Positions 1 through 11,345 of a stretch of 64,000 nt of DNA are shown here, in pieces. The DNA is from Ariolimax columbianus (taxonomy: Eukaryota > Mollusca > Gastropoda > Stylommatophora > Arionidae): contig JAVGWX010000005.1 in the NCBI GenBank assembly GCA_036924085.1, forward strand, positions 98,100,172 to 98,164,171, given 5' to 3'. The notes beneath the pieces are model-generated. The model was not told the DNA's origin, ran no database searches, and saw only the letters and a program-made list of their open reading frames with translations. Made by a program: the position numbers and the translations under genes. Each line of letters begins with the position of its first letter. Position 1 is the stretch's first letter.

Positions 1-44
1 CTGTATCCCAACTCTCTTGAACTTTTCACATAGTTCCCTTCTGA

Positions 45-593
45 TGTACAACCTGCGTCCTGGCCCCGACACTATTTACAATTTTTTTTTTTTTTGGTGC
101 TGCTACTGAAGCACGAATTTGGTAATGCAACAGAAGGGATTTGTCTTTCCACTAGATTAGATGACCCTCTGTTTAATTTTGCGAGACTTAAAATTAAAAC
201 CAAGATCAGGGAAGTTACTGTCAGGGACTTGTTATTTGCTGATGAAGCTGCAATTATCACTCACAGTCAGCAGAAACTACAGAGATTGATAAATCGCTTC
301 TCTCAGTCCTGCAAAGATTTCGGCCTCACATTAAGTCTGAAAAAAATACAAATGTGCTGGGACAAGCCGCAGATGTCACCCCAAACAACGCTATCGATAA
401 CAACGAACGGGCAACTGTGGACCAGTTCACTTACTTGGAGTCCCTCATCAATGATAAGCTCTCCCTAGACCCCGTAACAGGCCACCTCAATGGGAAATCT
501 GCTGCCATATTCTCTCGTCATTTACAAAAACAAACGAGGAATAACCTGTCAGGTAGCTGGGATTCAGAGTCTTTAATGACGTTACAGAAATAA
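45..593 (+). pseudogene. RTE-like non-LTR reverse transcriptase fragment
   Basis: Decayed middle part of an APE-type non-LTR retrotransposon reverse transcriptase. Around 50-80 one frame reads CVLAPTLFTIF, a block typical of these enzymes. A T-run at 82-95 shifts the frame, and the match continues with FGNATEGI and the block RDLLFADEAAIITHSQQKLQ, then CKDFGLTLSLKK. The catalytic FADD motif reads FADE (235-246), so the second metal-binding Asp is changed. A second shift near 355 moves the match (VDQFTYLESLINDKLSLDP) to another frame, which stops at 591-593. Both ends are missing: the endonuclease domain and the C-terminus are absent. This is a dead copy. The clade is inferred from the wording of the motifs, not from an alignment. 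Confidence 0.75.
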
Positions 594-788
594 GACAGAG
601 GTATGCATTGAAAGTATCGCATAGATGAACTGGGAAATAGATTATACCTTCTAAGTGTGTCTGAGGCCATTCGTTGAGCGATGGAATTAGTTTACATGAG
701 AACAAAGAAAACATTTACTATAATTGATAATTTCATTCGATACGGTTCCTGGACACAAACATTTTGGATGAAAGTACACTACCACTGC

Positions 789-1180
789 ATGATTATATGA
801 TGATTATGTGACGATGATCATACTGATACAGGCAATGATGGTCATTGTGGTGATGGTGATAATGATGGCGGTGATGATTATTATGAATATGATCATGGGG
901 CTGATGTTAATTATGAGGGTGGTTAGCATGACAAAGGTGATGATGTTGAAGATGATAATGATGGTGACGATGTTGATAGGGATGCCACCATGATGATGAC
1001 TTTCGCGGTAATGATGGCGAGGGTGTTTAAGTCGATCATGATGATTGTGACGATGGTGATCTTGATGATGATAACCATCGTTATGATGGTGATAGCGATG
1101 ACTACGATGTTGATGTTGGTGGGGGTGGTAATGGTGATCGTGATGTTCACCATGGTGATTATAGTGATGATGGTGACCTT
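789..1180. repeat. Degenerate GAT/GGT-rich triplet tract
   Basis: Irregular TGATGATG- and GGTGATGATGG-type sequence leading into the 30-bp array that follows. Long poly-Met/Ile/Val and poly-Ile/Thr frames open on both strands here because of composition. They are not genes. Confidence 0.75.
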
Positions 1181-1463
1181 GGTGATGATGTTGGGGATGA
1201 TTATTATTTTGGTGATGATGCTGGGGATGATTATTATTATGGTGATGATGCTGGGGATGATTATTATTATGGTGATGATGTTGGGGATAATTATTATTAT
1301 GGTGATGATGCTGGGGATGATTATTATTATGTTGATGATGCTGGGGATGATTATTATTATGTTAATGATGCTGGGGATGATTATTATTATGTTGATGATG
1401 CTGGGGATGATTATTATTATGGTGATGATGCTGGGGATGATTATTATTATGGTGATGATGATT
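1181..1463. repeat. 30-bp minisatellite, about 9.5 copies
   Basis: Units begin GGTGATGATGCTGGGGATGA and end in TTATTATTAT. Starts fall exactly every 30 bases (1181, 1211 and so on to 1451) with only point differences. Because 30 is divisible by three, hydrophobic frames run through on both strands; these are composition artefacts. Confidence 0.93.
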
Positions 1464-1576
1464 GAGAGGATAATGATGATGTGTGTCAGAAAAAAGTGCC
1501 CAAGTGGTGTATCTCCCGGGATTGGCAACTTCAGAACTTAAAAAAAAACAACTTCTCAACAAGATCACATACATAC

Positions 1577-1825
1577 GGCGTGTGATGGTGGTTAAGTGCC
1601 ACGGCTCACAATCCGAAGGAGCTGGGTTCGCTCCCGATGACAGCACCGGCTGTTTCTCCAGGGAAGGAAACCCTAAGAAAATGCCGGAGGAAGCACTACC
1701 TTACATAAAATGCATGCCGAAGTTGAAAACACTGGGCTGACATGAATGCATTAAAAACATTATTCAACGCACACCGCCTTGGGTAAAAGAGGAAAACGAC
1801 GAACGCACATAATACAAATACAATA
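1577..1825 (+). mobile_element. SINE family A, copy 1 (tRNA-derived)
   Basis: The head resembles a tRNA gene with pol III promoter boxes: an A-box-like GTGATGGTGGTTAAGTG and a B-box-like GGGTTCGCTCCC. A tRNA-unrelated body follows with AAAATGC.GGAGGAAGCA and ACATAAAATGCATGCCGAAG, then CGCACACCGCCTTGGG near the tail and an A-rich end. The copies at 19.96 and 31.4 kb share the same order of blocks. This one is diverged, and its insertion duplications are not clear. Confidence 0.8.
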
Positions 1826-1829
1826 ACAA

Positions 1830-3400
1830 TTCAGACGTACTTCATTTTACATGTTCTACAAGATCACATACATATTTTGTTACATGTTTTATACAAATTC
1901 ACATACATACTGGTTTTTGACATGCGTGAATAGCAGGTTGTTCAAACCATTAGTTGTAATGTTTTATACCCTAACGGGGCTAGAGAACACTGTTAGCTGC
2001 CACTTATTTCCTATGACAATATCTGAATGTGTCAGTGTTCCTATTTTCATCTTTGTCACACAGTCTTCTACCTTAACGATGTTATACTGTATTAATTGTC
2101 GCAGTATGTGATATGCACTAAGTTCGGTATATGTGGTATTCTCGCCTATGTTTCCCATACAGGCTGGCCCAAAGTGAGTGCTGCAAATAACACATTGTAC
2201 GCCATTCTTAATAATAATTATACCCTTTTTCAGATATTAAGGCTTGCAAATTTTGTTGTGGAGACATTTAGAAGCATAACATACCAAAAATGTAGAGTTT
2301 TATTTTAAAATTGACCGTCTATTGTGCGCACACAAAGCACAAACAAGCTCATTATCAAGTGAGGAGTCCGCCATCGTACTTGGAAATCATTGGCCCAGTT
2401 CACTGTGGTTGACATGCCACTAGTTGGGACCACATCCCATGCAAACAATAGAATCGTGTCGAGCAAAGCAAACAGCAAGATGCAGCAACATCTTGGTGCC
2501 ATCGCTTTCTTGGTCTTCCTCTGCCTTTTTTGTACGACACTATACCTACCATTTCCGTTATCTAAAGACCGTCGTGTCTTTTTATGTGACCTAGTATTTC
2601 AATATCCAGCAGCTGAAAGAAATATGCGGAGAGGCATTGAATAACTGGTACCCGACTAGCCATGGCAAATACGTTTTAAAGGATTAGCTTTTGAGGCGGC
2701 AAATAGAGGTAATATGGGTGACATAATTTGTCAAATTTATCAAATATGACATTGTCATTTGCTGAACCGTCCTTTAAAATAAAATTATATTTTAAAAAGT
2801 GGTTCGCTTAAAAAAATTATTTAAATGTTCATTTTGGGCAAACATGTATATATTACTCTAAACTAAATGGCGTAAGACCACACTGTTGTTCGCAATCCTT
2901 CATCCTGCAATTATAATCCCTATCGCACATAAAGGTCACGCAAAATCCACTTAGGTAATCATCTTAACATCAACTAGAAGATATTTTATTACCTCTTCCA
3001 CGTCCAACATTTTGAGCAGGATTCATCTAAAATTAACGCCGCGACTTAGATTTCCGCATACTTGAGTCACAAACCACAAGTTTGAAGAGTTCAACACTCG
3101 TGAAGCAATTTAGCACAAGACTGTCATTTATCAGCAGAAAACAGTGAAAACATGGATACACAATCATAAATTCTGACCCATCCGCAGTTCATTTGCGATT
3201 CAAAGTGCCAATATAGAGAGACTGAGAAACACTTGAATCTGTCGGCGTCTCACAATCTCAAGCTCTTCTTCCATAGCTAAACCAAATATCGTGTTGTATC
3301 ACGAACATTGGGGAACTTCTAACCTAGATAAAACAAAACAGACGCTGATCAAAGCGAAGGTGCGAACAATGTATGAGGATAATTGTGCCAAGGTAATCAT
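1830..3400. other. Unassigned sequence
   Basis: AT-rich, with no recognisable gene or repeat family. Short frames at 2305-2644 have no motif or family resemblance I can name. Confidence 0.5.
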
Positions 3401-3404
3401 ACTG

Positions 3405-5165
3405 TAAACTGTACTTTCATAATGTCTCCTTGCTTACAGTAAACGGTACTTACTGCCTCCTTACCTACAGTAAACTGTACTTGTTCTCTCCTTACTCACA
3501 GTAATCTAAACGTACGGTCTCCTTACTTACTGCCTCATTACTTACAGTAAACTGTACTTGTTCTCTCCTTACTCACAGTAATCTAAACGAACGGTCTCCT
3601 TACTTACTGCCTTATTACTTACAGTAAACTGTACTTGTTCTCTCCTTACTCACAGTAATCTAAACGTACGGTCTCCTTACTTACTGCCTCATTACTTACA
3701 GTAAACTGTACTTGTTCTCTCCTTACTCACAGTAATCTAAACGTACGGTCTCCTTACTTACTGCCTCATTACTTACAGTAAACTGTACTTGTTCTCTCCT
3801 TACTCACAGTAATCTAAACGTACGGTCTCCTTACTTACTGCCTCATTACTTACAGTAAACTGTACTTGTTCTCTCCTTACTCACAGTAATCTAAACGTAC
3901 GGTCTCCTTACTTACTGCCTCATTACTTACAGTAAACTGTACTTGTTCTCTCCTTACTCACAGTAATCTAAACGTACGGTCTCCTTACTTACTGCCTCAT
4001 TACTTACAGTAAACTGTACTTGTTCTCTCCTTACTCACAGTAATCTAAACGTACGGTCTCCTTACTTACTGCCTCATTACTTACAGTAAACTGTACTTGT
4101 TCTCTCCTTACTCACAGTAATCTAAACGTACGGTCTCCTTACTTACTGCCTCATTACTTACAGTAAACTGTACTTGTTCTCTCCTTACTCACAGTAATCT
4201 AAACGTACGGTCTCCTTACTTACTGCCTCATTACTTACAGTAAACTGTACTTGTTCTCTCCTTACTCACAGTAATCTAAACGTACGGTCTCCTTACTTAC
4301 TGCCTCATTACTTACAGTAAACTGTACTTGTTCTCTCCTTACTCACAGTAATCTAAACGTACGGTCTCCTTACTTACTGCCTCATTACTTACAGTAAACT
4401 GTACTTGTTCTCTCCTTACTCACAGTAATCTAAACGTACGGTCTCCTTACTTACTGCCTCATTACTTACAGTAAACTGTACTTGTTCTCTCCTTACTCAC
4501 AGTAATCTAAACGTACGGTCTCCTTACTTACTGCCTCATTACTTACAGTAAACTGTACTTGTTCTCTCCTTACTCACAGTAATCTAAACGTACGGTCTCC
4601 TTACTTACTGCCTCATTACTTACAGTAAACTGTACTTGTTCTCTCCTTACTCACAGTAATCTAAACGTACGGTCTCCTTACTTACTGCCTCATTACTTAC
4701 AGTAAACTGTACTTGTTCTCTCCTTACTCACAGTAATCTAAACGTACGGTCTCCTTACTTACTGCCTCATTACTTACAGTAAACTGTACTTGTTCTCTCC
4801 TTACTCACAGTAATCTAAACGTACGGTCTCCTTACTTACTGCCTCATTACTTACAGTAAACTGTACTTGTTCTCTCCTTACTCACAGTAATCTAAACGTA
4901 CGGTCTCCTTACTTACTGCCTCATTACTTACAGTAAACTGTACTTGTTCTCTCCTTACTCACAGTAATCTAAACGTACGGTCTCCTTACTTACTGCCTCA
5001 TTACTTACAGTAAACTGTACTTGTTCTCTCCTTACTCACAGTAATCTAAACGTACGGTCTCCTTACTTACTGCCTCATTACTTACAGTAAACTGTACTTG
5101 TTCTCTCCTTACTCACAGTAATCTAAACGTACGGTCTCCTTACTTACTGCCTCATTACTTACAGT
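3405..5165. repeat. 77-bp higher-order tandem array, about 22 copies
   Basis: The marker ACAGTAATCTAAACG recurs from 3498 to 5115 at an exact 77-base spacing: 21 intervals, 1617 bases, no indel. Only a few substitutions are visible, mainly in the second unit. Each unit looks like a 31-bp monomer, a 15-16-bp half monomer and another roughly 30-bp monomer that share CTTACT.ACAGTAA starts. It contains the palindromic core TACAGTAAACTGTA. Such uniformity suggests very recent amplification or strong homogenisation. Confidence 0.97.
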
Positions 5166-5845
5166 AAACTGTACTTACAGTCACCTTACTCTCAGTAAAC
5201 TGTACATACGGTCTCCTTATTTGCAGTAAACTGTACTTACTCTCTCCTTACTCACAGTAAACTGTAAATATGGTTTCGTTACTTTCAGTAAACTGTACTT
5301 TCTCTCTCCTTACTCACAGTAAACTGTACATATTGCCTCCTTACTTACAGTAAACTGTACTTATTCTCTCCTTTACTTACAGCAAACTGTACTTGTTGTC
5401 TCCTTACTTACAGTAAACTGTACTTATTCTCTCCTTTACTTACAGCAAACTGTACTTGTTGTCTCCTTACTTACAGTAAACTGTACTTATTCTCTCCTTA
5501 CTTACAGCAAACTGTACTTGTTGTCTCCTTACTTACAGTAAACTGTACTTATTCTCTCCTTACTTACAGCAAACTGTACTTGTTGTCTCCTTACTTACAG
5601 CAAACTGTACTTGTTGCCTCCTTACTTACAGCAAACTGTACTTATTCTCTCCTTACTTACAGCAAACTGTACTTGTTGTCTCCTTACTTACAGCAAACTG
5701 TACTTGTTGTCTCCTTACTTACAGTAAACTGTGCTTACACTCTCCCTACACAGTAAACTGTACCTATGGTCTCCTTACTTACAGTAAACTGGACCTATGG
5801 TCTCCTTACTTACAGTAAACTGTACCTTCTCTATCCTTACTTATC
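5166..5845. repeat. 31-bp monomer array flanking the 77-bp array
   Basis: Diverged monomers of about 31 bases, typically CTTACTTACAGTAAACTGTA or CTTACTTACAGCAAACTGTA followed by CTTGTTGTCTC or CTTATTCTCTC. This looks like the ancestral, less ordered form of the 77-bp array. A CA-rich microsatellite follows at 5847-5910. Confidence 0.93.
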
Positions 5846-5910
5846 CACACACACACACACGCACACACATACACCCACACACGAGTGCGGGCACGCACAC
5901 ATAAACACAT

Positions 5911-6340
5911 ATTCATAGAAACATGATTTATTACGCAACATAGGTATTCCGCAATTGTTTAATTATAAATTGGCATTTACCCTATTACTACTTGTTACTA
6001 CTTTTTATTCTAGTTTGACAATTTTAGTACATAATTACAAAATTCAGGCTGTACGTAAAGTAGCACAGGTGTTTCCCTGTTGTATATTTTACCCAGGCTA
6101 TCCTCGTCCGTTTAACTAGTCTCAATTTCTTCTACTATAATACATCCTAGTAATATACAAATGTCAGTTCTCAATTTTCAGCTCCTGTATCGACAGTGTC
6201 CTCTAGCTTGTAAATTGTGCTTGTGGGTTATACTTGGTTGTCAGGTCTAATTTGTGTAATGAAAATCTGTTTTCAAACACTATACTTTCTCTAGTCTTCC
6301 TGATAATTTCATCCACACGAGATGAATTCCCTGATCTCCT
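5911..6340. other. Unassigned AT-rich spacer
   Basis: Single-copy-looking sequence between two arrays. No gene, RNA or repeat was recognised. Confidence 0.5.
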
Positions 6341-6344
6341 TCAA

Positions 6345-7165
6345 ATATTAGTCCAGACAGATTTCTTATCTGATCTCCTTCTGAAGTTTGTATTGGACCC
6401 ACTATTTCTTTGATCTCCTAGAGACCTGTGTATTGGACACACTGTTTCTCTGATCTCCATCAGACCTTTGTATTGGACATACTGTTTCTCTGATCTACTA
6501 GAGACCTGTGTATTGGACACACTGTTTATCTTACCTCCTTCAGACCTTTGTATTGGACACACTGTTTCTCTGATCTCCTAGATATCTGTGTATTGGAAAC
6601 ACAGTTTATCTGATCTCCTTCAGACCTTTGTATTGGACATACTGTTTCTCTGATCTACTAGAGACCTGTGTATTGGACACACTGTTTATCTTACCTCCTT
6701 CAGACCTTTGTATTGGACACACTGTTTCTCTGATCTCCTAGAGACCTGTGTATTGGACACACAGTTTATCTGATCTCCTTCAGACCTTTGTATTGGACAC
6801 ACTGTTTCTCTGATCTCCTAGAGACCTTTGTATTGGACATACTGTTTCTCTGAATTTCTTCAGACCTTTGTATTGAACATACTGTTTCACTGATCTCCTA
6901 GAGATCTTTGTATTGGACATACTGTTTCTCTGATTACATAGAGACCTTTGTATTGGACATACTGTTTCTCTGATCTTCTAGAGACATTTGTATTGGACAT
7001 ACTGTTTCTCTGATCTCATCCAGACCTTTGTATTGGACATACTGTTTATCTGATCTCCTCCAAATCCTTGTATTGAACACACTGTTTCTCTGATCTCCTC
7101 CAGACCTTTGTATTGGACATACTGTTTCTCTGATTTCCTGTATATTTTTGTTTACATGCAATGCT
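6345..7165. repeat. 40-bp minisatellite, about 20 copies
   Basis: The marker TATTGGACA starts every 40 bases from 6391 to 7111 without an indel (18 intervals). Units alternate between GAGACCTGTG and CAGACCTTTG variants, so part of the array has an 80-bp substructure. The frame rotates between units, so no protein is implied. Confidence 0.95.
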
Positions 7166-7829
7166 TCGCTGATCAACCTTAATGTCTTTCTTTTCATAGT
7201 GTGTTATATTACACTGACTCCCTAATCAGTTTTTCTTATCGGGCAAGTTGTCTGTCCCTCCTACCTCAAACTACGGTTCGAATTGAGGCTGTCAAATTGA
7301 TTTGAGCCAAGAGTGTGTGTTTTAATGAGAATGGTTTTGGAGGTTCAGTTCTTTAAGTAGTAGCTCTTTGTCATGCTTTGCGTATCCGCTCTCAATTTCT
7401 CTATCATCCAATACCTCTACTCCAATATGTTAGAATGGCCTTGGCCACTAACCTGTTTGTGTAGCTTATCCCAATACTTATGGCGTTGACCAGTGGCAAG
7501 ATAGCCTGGTAGTTCATGCCTAGCCATTGATGGACAACAGTTCGTCAGTGGTAGCAATAAAATCTAGTTTTATTCAACTTTAAATTTAATCAATAATGAC
7601 TTGTTAGATAAACTTTCCAGTCACGCTGACCACCGTCTGCTAACATCTTGATGGTTAGCGCGTAACAGTTCAGCAAATAAAGCTTGGTCTAGGTTCTCAA
7701 GTTGTCTGTCCGAGAAAACTCAAACTTAGCTTCAGAGGGATACTATCATGTGACCCTTTACATCAAATATGACTTGGTCCCTAATACTTGCGCAGTTCTT
7801 GGGATCTATGACCCTGTCACATTAACTTA
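7166..7829. other. Unassigned spacer
   Basis: No gene or repeat family was recognised between the 40-bp and the next 31-bp array. Confidence 0.5.
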
Positions 7830-8115
7830 CTGTATCCTTACTGTAAACTCTACTTACTTACTGTTGCCTTACTGTAAGCTCTACTTATTTACTGTCGCCT
7901 TACTGTAGGCTCTACTTACTTACTGTCGCCTTTCTGTAGGCTCTACTTACTTACTGTCGCCTTTCTGTAGGCTCTACTTACTTACTGTCGCCTTACTGTA
8001 GGCTCTACTTACTTACTGTCGCCTTACTGTAAGCTCTACTTACTAACTGTCGCCTTACTGTAAGCTCTACTTACTTACTGTCGCCTTATTTTTAGCTCTT
8101 CTTACTTACTGTCGC
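7830..8115. repeat. 31-bp minisatellite, 9 copies
   Basis: The marker CTCTACTTA recurs at 7848, 7879, 7910, 7941, 7972, 8003, 8034, 8065 and 8096, exactly 31 bases apart. The unit contains CTTACTTACTGTCGCCTTAC. It shares the CTTACTTAC start and length with the monomers at 5166-5845, which suggests a common origin. Confidence 0.95.
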
Positions 8116-9035
8116 CTGTGAAGTTCTTTATGGAGTGTATAGGGGCCTCAACAACATGCCCTATTATAGGACGTATGTATCAATTCACTTAGGTAAGTTC
8201 ATGCAATGGTGGTTTTTTTGTGGAAAATGTTCACATAATTAGGTGGATATCCCCCATTGGTAATCACTTTTAGTCACCTTTTGCGAAGGACTTGATGGTT
8301 GCAGGGGTGTTGTTCTTTGCTTTCTAAAATTCGCATCCTTTAGTTGCATAACATGACGAACAAAATGGTGCAAACGCACATGATTTTCGCGAAATGTTTT
8401 CCGCAAATAATATGATAGGAGACCTACAAACCCTGCATTTGATATGTACCAGCTTGCTAACTATCCCCCCCCCCCCTCCCTCTCCCCCACAAACACGCAC
8501 ACACAAGAAGATTCTAGATAGTTCAGATGGGATGGGACCTCATTCGATAGATATCATCTCAGGCTCAACAATGGTCAGACTAGGATTTCTGCAATATTCA
8601 GAGACATGACGTACCAGCAAACTCGTTTACTTCTAGACTAGCAGCTTCTCTCTCTGCTTACACAAAACCTTTAACAGAACACTGACCAGAACCACAGTTT
8701 GTCTTTCCTCTACGGAAAACCAGTACCGAAGTATTGGCCAGGATTTCCAACGAAATGAATGCAAAATAATCACAGATCGCCAGTGAACATTTCTCAGGTC
8801 AATTTTGTGATCGGCACTTGAATTTTAATAAACTGTCCGGATAGTCGTTAATTTCTTGAAATCAGATTTTGAAGGTCAAAGAACGGTCATTTCACACTCT
8901 GACTGCACTAAGTCAGTTACATGGTTTCCAGTAACGGTCAAAAATGCATCGGCATGAAATTACATTACAACTTTCCAACATAAAAATACACGCAAAAACT
9001 GGTAAGTTACTTTGTTGAGTAAAAATCACTGGTGC
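8116..9035. other. Unassigned sequence with a C-rich tract
   Basis: No gene was recognised. A C-run followed by CCCTC repeats and a CA stretch lies at 8464-8503. Confidence 0.5.
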
Positions 9036-9039
9036 ACTC

Positions 9040-9200
9040 AAAGTAGTCCTAATTTATGCCCGCACTCTGCCTTTTTCTCGTTGGAGTTAATCCAAGTGTC
9101 AATCCATTCGTCGCCTATTGAATTGATTTGCAACTGTAATCTTTGATGAGATATTCGACCTAAGGCCTTTGCATAATCTGATCTTTTCTTGGCAAGGAAT
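9040..9200 (-). pseudogene. CR1-like reverse transcriptase scrap
   Basis: The minus-strand frame reads DYAKALGRISHQRL and then DEWIDTWINS. It parallels the full CR1-like copy downstream (DFAKAFDRVPHQRL, AKWIENWLTGRR, with + strand bases around 38270-38395). The catalytic block-A Asp region is recognisable but diverged. It is a truncated relic next to an oppositely oriented relic at 9281. Confidence 0.65.
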
Positions 9201-9250
9201 CCCATACCTTTCTTTGAATCAAACAATCAACACAATTATATGTCTCTGTG

Positions 9251-9345
9251 GAGAATACAGTTAAGTGACACGGCTCACAATGAGGTCAGATTTAGATACT
9301 ATTCGAGAATGGTCTGTAAGCTGACAAATGGAGTTTAATGAACGA
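9251..9345 (+). mobile_element. SINE A scrap joined to CR1-like scrap
   Basis: Bases 9251-9280 (GTTAAGTGACACGGCTCACA) match the SINE A head. From 9281 the sequence follows CR1-like ORF2 (GAGGTCAGATTTAGATAC, SW.MEFNE), matching 11611-11672. The two scraps abut directly, so this is a rearranged mosaic rather than one element. Confidence 0.6.
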
Positions 9346-9714
9346 TATGTTTTCTGAAGAATGTGTATGCACACATCGACTGAGTGTATGCCCACAAGTG
9401 AGTAGGCGATTCCGACTACAAGTGACGTGAACTAATTTCATATGAACGCACATATCACCTGAGTATACGTGAATAGATCGAATTTGGTTGTACAGATCAC
9501 CTGACTGAAGGGATCTGAGTGTAGAAGAATGCACAGAACGACAGAGTACATAATTCGATCGTGAAGGCGAGTTTGTGAGAATGTGCTGAGTGTGCAGATA
9601 AGGGGAGGGGAGTGTAGCGGCTAGAACTGGGTTTTATAAGTTGGAGGAAATTTTTATAAGCTAATGCTTTTAATGTCCATTGGTTAAAATATCCAATGCT
9701 AGCGTCAGGGCCAG
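9346..9714. other. Unassigned spacer
   Basis: No gene was recognised. Confidence 0.45.
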
Positions 9715-10000
9715 CGAACCATAGCTGCCAAGACCCTTCTACACCCCCACGTGGTGATCCTGGATAACAGGCTGCAGCAGGGCAGACTGGTTAAGGAGAA
9801 GTGATCGAAGAGAGAATGCTAACCCGGTACTCAAAAAATGCTTGCTGAAGTCGGATGTGTTGGACCGAAAGGTGCAAATATCGCAGCCAAGCTGTAAACT
9901 AAGACACAACGCATTCCGTTCTCTGGACTACATTCTGCTACTTAAGCTCTTTCATGGTTTGGTAGCGGGAGATTGAGAACGAACGAAGAAGAAGAAGAAC
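9715..10000 (+). mobile_element. (GAA)n-tailed repeat F, copy 1
   Basis: Matches 26655-27090 over about 270 bases, with shared blocks ACACCCCCAC.TGGTGATCC, GGGCTGCAG, GCTAAC..GGTA.T, GAAGTCGGA and GTAACGGGAG/GTAGCGGGAG. Both end in GAAGAAGAAGAA. This is the signature of a non-LTR retrotransposon or SINE 3' end. No protein can be read from it, so it may be a 3' untranslated region of an I-like element; that is inference. Confidence 0.7.
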
Positions 10001-10035
10001 AACAATACGGTCGTTTCCCAGAAGATATTCTCTAT

Positions 10036-10280
10036 GGAATGAAAAAGAACACACATGGCCGACTACATCGTAGGTTCACAGATGCGCGTGGGCAGGACAT
10101 GAAAAGACTGGATATGGATCTGACATCTTGAGAAGACATAGATACAGACCAATTCAAATAGAGATGCACCATTAAGAGCCACATTAGGTGGGCAGACAAT
10201 AAGTTCATTCAACACATGGAAAAGAAAAGACAACGCCGCTAGAAAAAGGAAAAGCAAAAAATAACCCAGTAAAGAGTTCT
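10036..10280 (+). pseudogene. RTE-like reverse transcriptase C-terminal relic
   Basis: One frame reads RLHRRFTDARGQDMKRLDMD, then EDIDTD, CTIKSHI and KKRQRR, broken by TGA and TAG codons where this family normally has Trp. The pattern (basic RR/R.F.D, D-MKRL-MD, W-DIA-DR-W, basic tail) is that of the C-terminus of RTE-like proteins, which follows the reverse transcriptase and binds nucleic acid. It is a 3' fragment with at least three stops. Confidence 0.65.
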
Positions 10281-10354
10281 TATTTAAAGTTCGCAAAACC
10301 TATACTCAAGCTTCATTAAAAAGAGGCCACTTAAAACATAATAACAGTAATATT

Positions 10355-10690
10355 AGCAAAAGTAGTAGTAGTGGTAGTTTTATTATTATTATTAGTACTA
10401 GTAGTCGTAGTAGTATTTATATTAGTAGTTATAGTAGTAGTATTAGCAGTTATGGTAGTAGTATTAGTCTTAACAATAGTTATTTGTAGTAGCAGCAGTA
10501 GTATTAATAGTTGTAGTTGTACTAGTAGTTGTAGTAGTAGTAGTTGTAGTATTAATAGTGTTGTAGTAGTAGATGTAGTAGTAGTTGTTATAGTATTAGA
10601 AGGTGTAGTAGTAGTAGTAGTTGTAGTAGTAGTAGTATTTGTAATAGTAGCTGCTGTAGTAGTAATGGTAGTAGTAGTTGTTTTTGTTGT
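10355..10690. repeat. (GTA/TAG)n triplet-rich tract
   Basis: Imperfect GTAGTAGTAG and TTGTAGTAG runs with AGCAGCAG interruptions. The poly-Val and poly-Thr frames across it are artefacts of the triplet repeat. Confidence 0.92.
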
Positions 10691-10924
10691 AATAAAAAAA
10701 AAGAATAAGAATAGATTTAAAAAATGGTAAATAAAATGAAAATACATTTACTAGTTTGATACAGGATGCAAAGAATGAAGATAGTGTCAGAAAGAAATGT
10801 GCAAAGACAGGAAGACAATAACTAATAAATAAAGGAAGGGCGGAAAAGTGAAACAAGAGAGCTTCTTTGTTAAAGAAAAGACATGTAAGAGCCCATGGTC
10901 TTAATACCATCAACAAAAACTGTT

Positions 10925-11345
10925 AACCAAGTCAACTGTTCATGTCTAGAATGTTGTTATGAAGTAAGTATTCGTGAGTATAATGTTATGAAGTATTCAT
11001 ACTTAAAATGTAGTTATGAAGTGTGAGTATTCAATGTCAGAATGTTGTTGTTGAATATTCAAGCGCAAAATGTTGTTCTGAAGAATTCATTACTAATATT
11101 TATTTTAAAGTATGTTATAATGTTGATATGAAGTTTCATGCCTAGAATGATGTTATGAAGTTTCATGCCTAGAATGATGTTATGAAGTTTCAAGCATTGA
11201 ATGATGATGTTATGAAGTAAGTATTCATGCCTAGAATGTTAGTATGAAGAATTCAGGCATATCATGTTGGTATGAAGTAAGTATTCATGCTTAAAATGTT
11301 GTTATGAAGTAAGTATTCACGAGCAGAATTTTGCTATGCATTATT
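10925..11345. repeat. Minisatellite, left half (interrupted by CR1-like copy)
   Basis: Irregular units of about 28-36 bases containing AATGTTGTTATGAAGTA and GTATTCATGCCTAG. The same units resume at about 12437-12535, so the CR1-like copy between them appears to have inserted into the array. Confidence 0.88.

Noticed and set aside
923..1541. Open frames of 183-201 codons, poly-Met/Ile/Val and poly-Ile/Thr
   Set aside because: They lie in GAT triplet sequence and a 30-bp array; composition alone opens both strands.
2305..2644. Overlapping 65- and 84-codon frames on opposite strands
   Set aside because: No motif, splice context or family resemblance.
3405..5165. Centromeric or telomeric satellite
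   Set aside because: Only 1.7 kb, no telomere-type hexamer, and no evidence of megabase extent.
3405..7165. Direct repeats reminiscent of a CRISPR array
   Set aside because: Units are contiguous with no unique spacers, and the genome is eukaryotic.
10331..10747. Poly-Thr and poly-Val frames up to 138 codons
   Set aside because: Products of a GTA/TAG triplet tract, open on both strands, with no domain.
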